From positions 1 to 7,749 of the forward strand of contig CAKQUI010000102.1 of the NCBI GenBank assembly GCA_934277495.1: DNA of 7,749 nt. The letters are read 5' to 3'. This DNA is from an uncultured Clostridia bacterium (lineage in GTDB: Bacteria > Bacillota > Clostridia > Peptostreptococcales > Anaerovoracaceae). The notes beneath the pieces were generated by a model. The model ran no database searches. It saw only the letters and a program-made list of their open reading frames with translations, and was not told the DNA's origin. A program made the translations under genes and the position numbers. Shown here one piece after another: positions 6,818-7,749 of the stretch. How positions within the stretch are numbered: position 1 is the stretch's first letter; each line of letters opens with the position of its first letter.

Positions 6818-7749
6818 ATGTCTAATCACAGCAGATATCCCAAGCTGATAACAGATCTTGGGAAACTGCGCCATAATGTAGAGAAGGTGCAGCGTATGTG
6901 TGACGTCAGCGGTGTAGAGATCGCCGGCGTAATAAAGGGGTGCACAGGCATTCCGGAATGTGCACAGCAGTTCGAAAGAGCCGGCTGCAGTTTCATTGCA
7001 TCATCGAGACTTGAGCAGCTGGAAAATCTCAGAGAGTATGGTATACAGCTGCCGCTGATGATGATAAGGATACCGATGATAAGCGAGGCATCCGAGGTAG
7101 TGAGACTGACGGATATAAGTCTCAACAGTGAAGTAAGGGTGCTGAAGGAGCTGGACCGCCAGGCGGGACTGCAGGACAGGAAACATCAGGTGATAATAAT
7201 GGCGGATCTGGGCGATCTCAGAGAAGGTTTCTGGGACAGAGACGAACTGGTGGAGGCAGCGCTCATTGTAGAAAACGATCTTCACAATCTTGAGCTGGCG
7301 GGCGTGGGGACCAACCTCGGCTGCTACGGCTCTGTTGCAGCTACGCCTGAGAAGCTTCAGGAACTTGTGGATATAGCAGAGCTCATCGAGGGAAAGATCG
7401 GCAGGGAACTCAGATATATATCCGGCGGAGCCACAAGCTCTCTGCCGAGGATCTTCGAAGGCAACATGCCGTCGAGAGTGAATATGCTCCGGGTGGGCGA
7501 AGGCATACTTCTTGCGAAGGATCTGCAGGACCTGTGGGGCTATGACATGAGTTTCATGCACCGGGATGCTTTCGTTGTCAGGGCGGAGATAATCGAAATA
7601 AAGGACAAACCCACATATCCTGTGGGGGATATAATGTTCGACGCCTTCGGCAACACTCCGGAATATACAGACAGAGGCATCAGGAAACGTGCATTGCTGG
7701 CACTGGGAAAAGTCGACTACGGTTTTCCGGAAGATCTGACGCCGGCGGA
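6818..7749 (+). CDS. Alanine/ornithine racemase-like PLP-dependent enzyme, partial: 3' end outside the window
   Basis: A fold-type III PLP enzyme resembling the clostridial ornithine racemase (Orr) and the alanine-racemase-like group. About 310 residues are visible and the frame is open at the window end; I estimate that some 45 residues are missing from a family of about 350-360. The start YPKLITDLGKLRHN leads to Lys40 in GVIKG, the expected Schiff-base lysine. Other family segments are RIPMISEA then DISLNSE (about 87-106), ADLGDLREG, GTNLGCYG (164-171), SGGATSS (202-208, phosphate-binding type) and LRVGEGIL (from about 224). ATG 6818 is supported by AGGAGG at 6802-6807, 10 bases upstream. 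It would interconvert L- and D-amino acids in the cytoplasm. Ornithine is the best guess by resemblance, but alanine or another substrate is possible. It lies 28 bases after the synthetase with no terminator between them, so it is probably co-transcribed. Confidence 0.88.
   Translation, partial: MSNHSRYPKLITDLGKLRHNVEKVQRMCDVSGVEIAGVIKGCTGIPECAQQFERAGCSFIASSRLEQLENLREYGIQLPLMMIRIPMISEASEVVRLTDISLNSEVRVLKELDRQAGLQDRKHQVIIMADLGDLREGFWDRDELVEAALIVENDLHNLELAGVGTNLGCYGSVAATPEKLQELVDIAELIEGKIGRELRYISGGATSSLPRIFEGNMPSRVNMLRVGEGILLAKDLQDLWGYDMSFMHRDAFVVRAEIIEIKDKPTYPVGDIMFDAFGNTPEYTDRGIRKRALLALGKVDYGFPEDLTPA

Noticed and set aside
7001..7561. 186-codon open frame on the - strand over the racemase
   Set aside because: The + strand carries a clear Orr-like enzyme with a good ribosome site and motifs; the reverse frame matches nothing known to me.

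Overview
This window looks like a chromosomal stretch from an anaerobic member of the Clostridia (Firmicutes). I infer this from several things: strong AGGAGG-type ribosome binding sites, a DUF1292 (YrzB-like) gene, a C_GCAxxG_C_C redox protein, a COG2509-type flavoprotein, an Orr-like PLP racemase, and codon use of moderate GC content that favours ATA (Ile), AGA/AGG (Arg) and CTG (Leu). The genus cannot be named from this sequence alone. All seven genes lie on the + strand. I see no RNA gene, CRISPR array, mobile element or sign of recent insertion, and no non-coding stretch reaches 300 bases (the longest gaps are about 101, 108 and 86 bases).

Layout. (1) 1-1329: the C-terminal three quarters of UvrC, the nucleotide excision repair nuclease, cut by the window edge. 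(2) 1330-1430: a gap with a plausible extended -10 promoter and an overlapping inverted repeat, feeding (3) 1431-1703, a very acidic 90-residue DUF1292 protein. A textbook intrinsic terminator at 1733-1766 closes this unit. (4) 1812-3155: a 12-helix MATE family exporter. (5) A perfect consensus promoter (TTGACA, 17 bases, TATAAT) overlaps the exporter's stop codon and carries a 10-base palindrome in its spacer. It appears to drive a tightly packed operon: (6) 3242-4630, a COG2509-like FAD dehydrogenase with a cysteine cluster; (7) 4635-5051, a cysteine-rich C_GCAxxG_C_C putative redox protein; (8) 5056-6789, an AMP-forming acyl-CoA synthetase that probably starts at TTG; and (9) 6818-7749, an alanine/ornithine racemase-like PLP enzyme cut by the window end.

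How they work together. The first three genes are ordinary housekeeping or transport genes. The most interesting part is the promoter-headed run of flavoprotein, thiol protein, acyl-CoA synthetase and racemase. The spacings of 4, 4 and 28 bases, with no terminator seen between them, suggest co-transcription. The flavoprotein and the Cys-rich protein could form a redox pair. Whether the synthetase and racemase act on the same substrate is unknown. I do not claim a proven new system; this operon is the best candidate for one.
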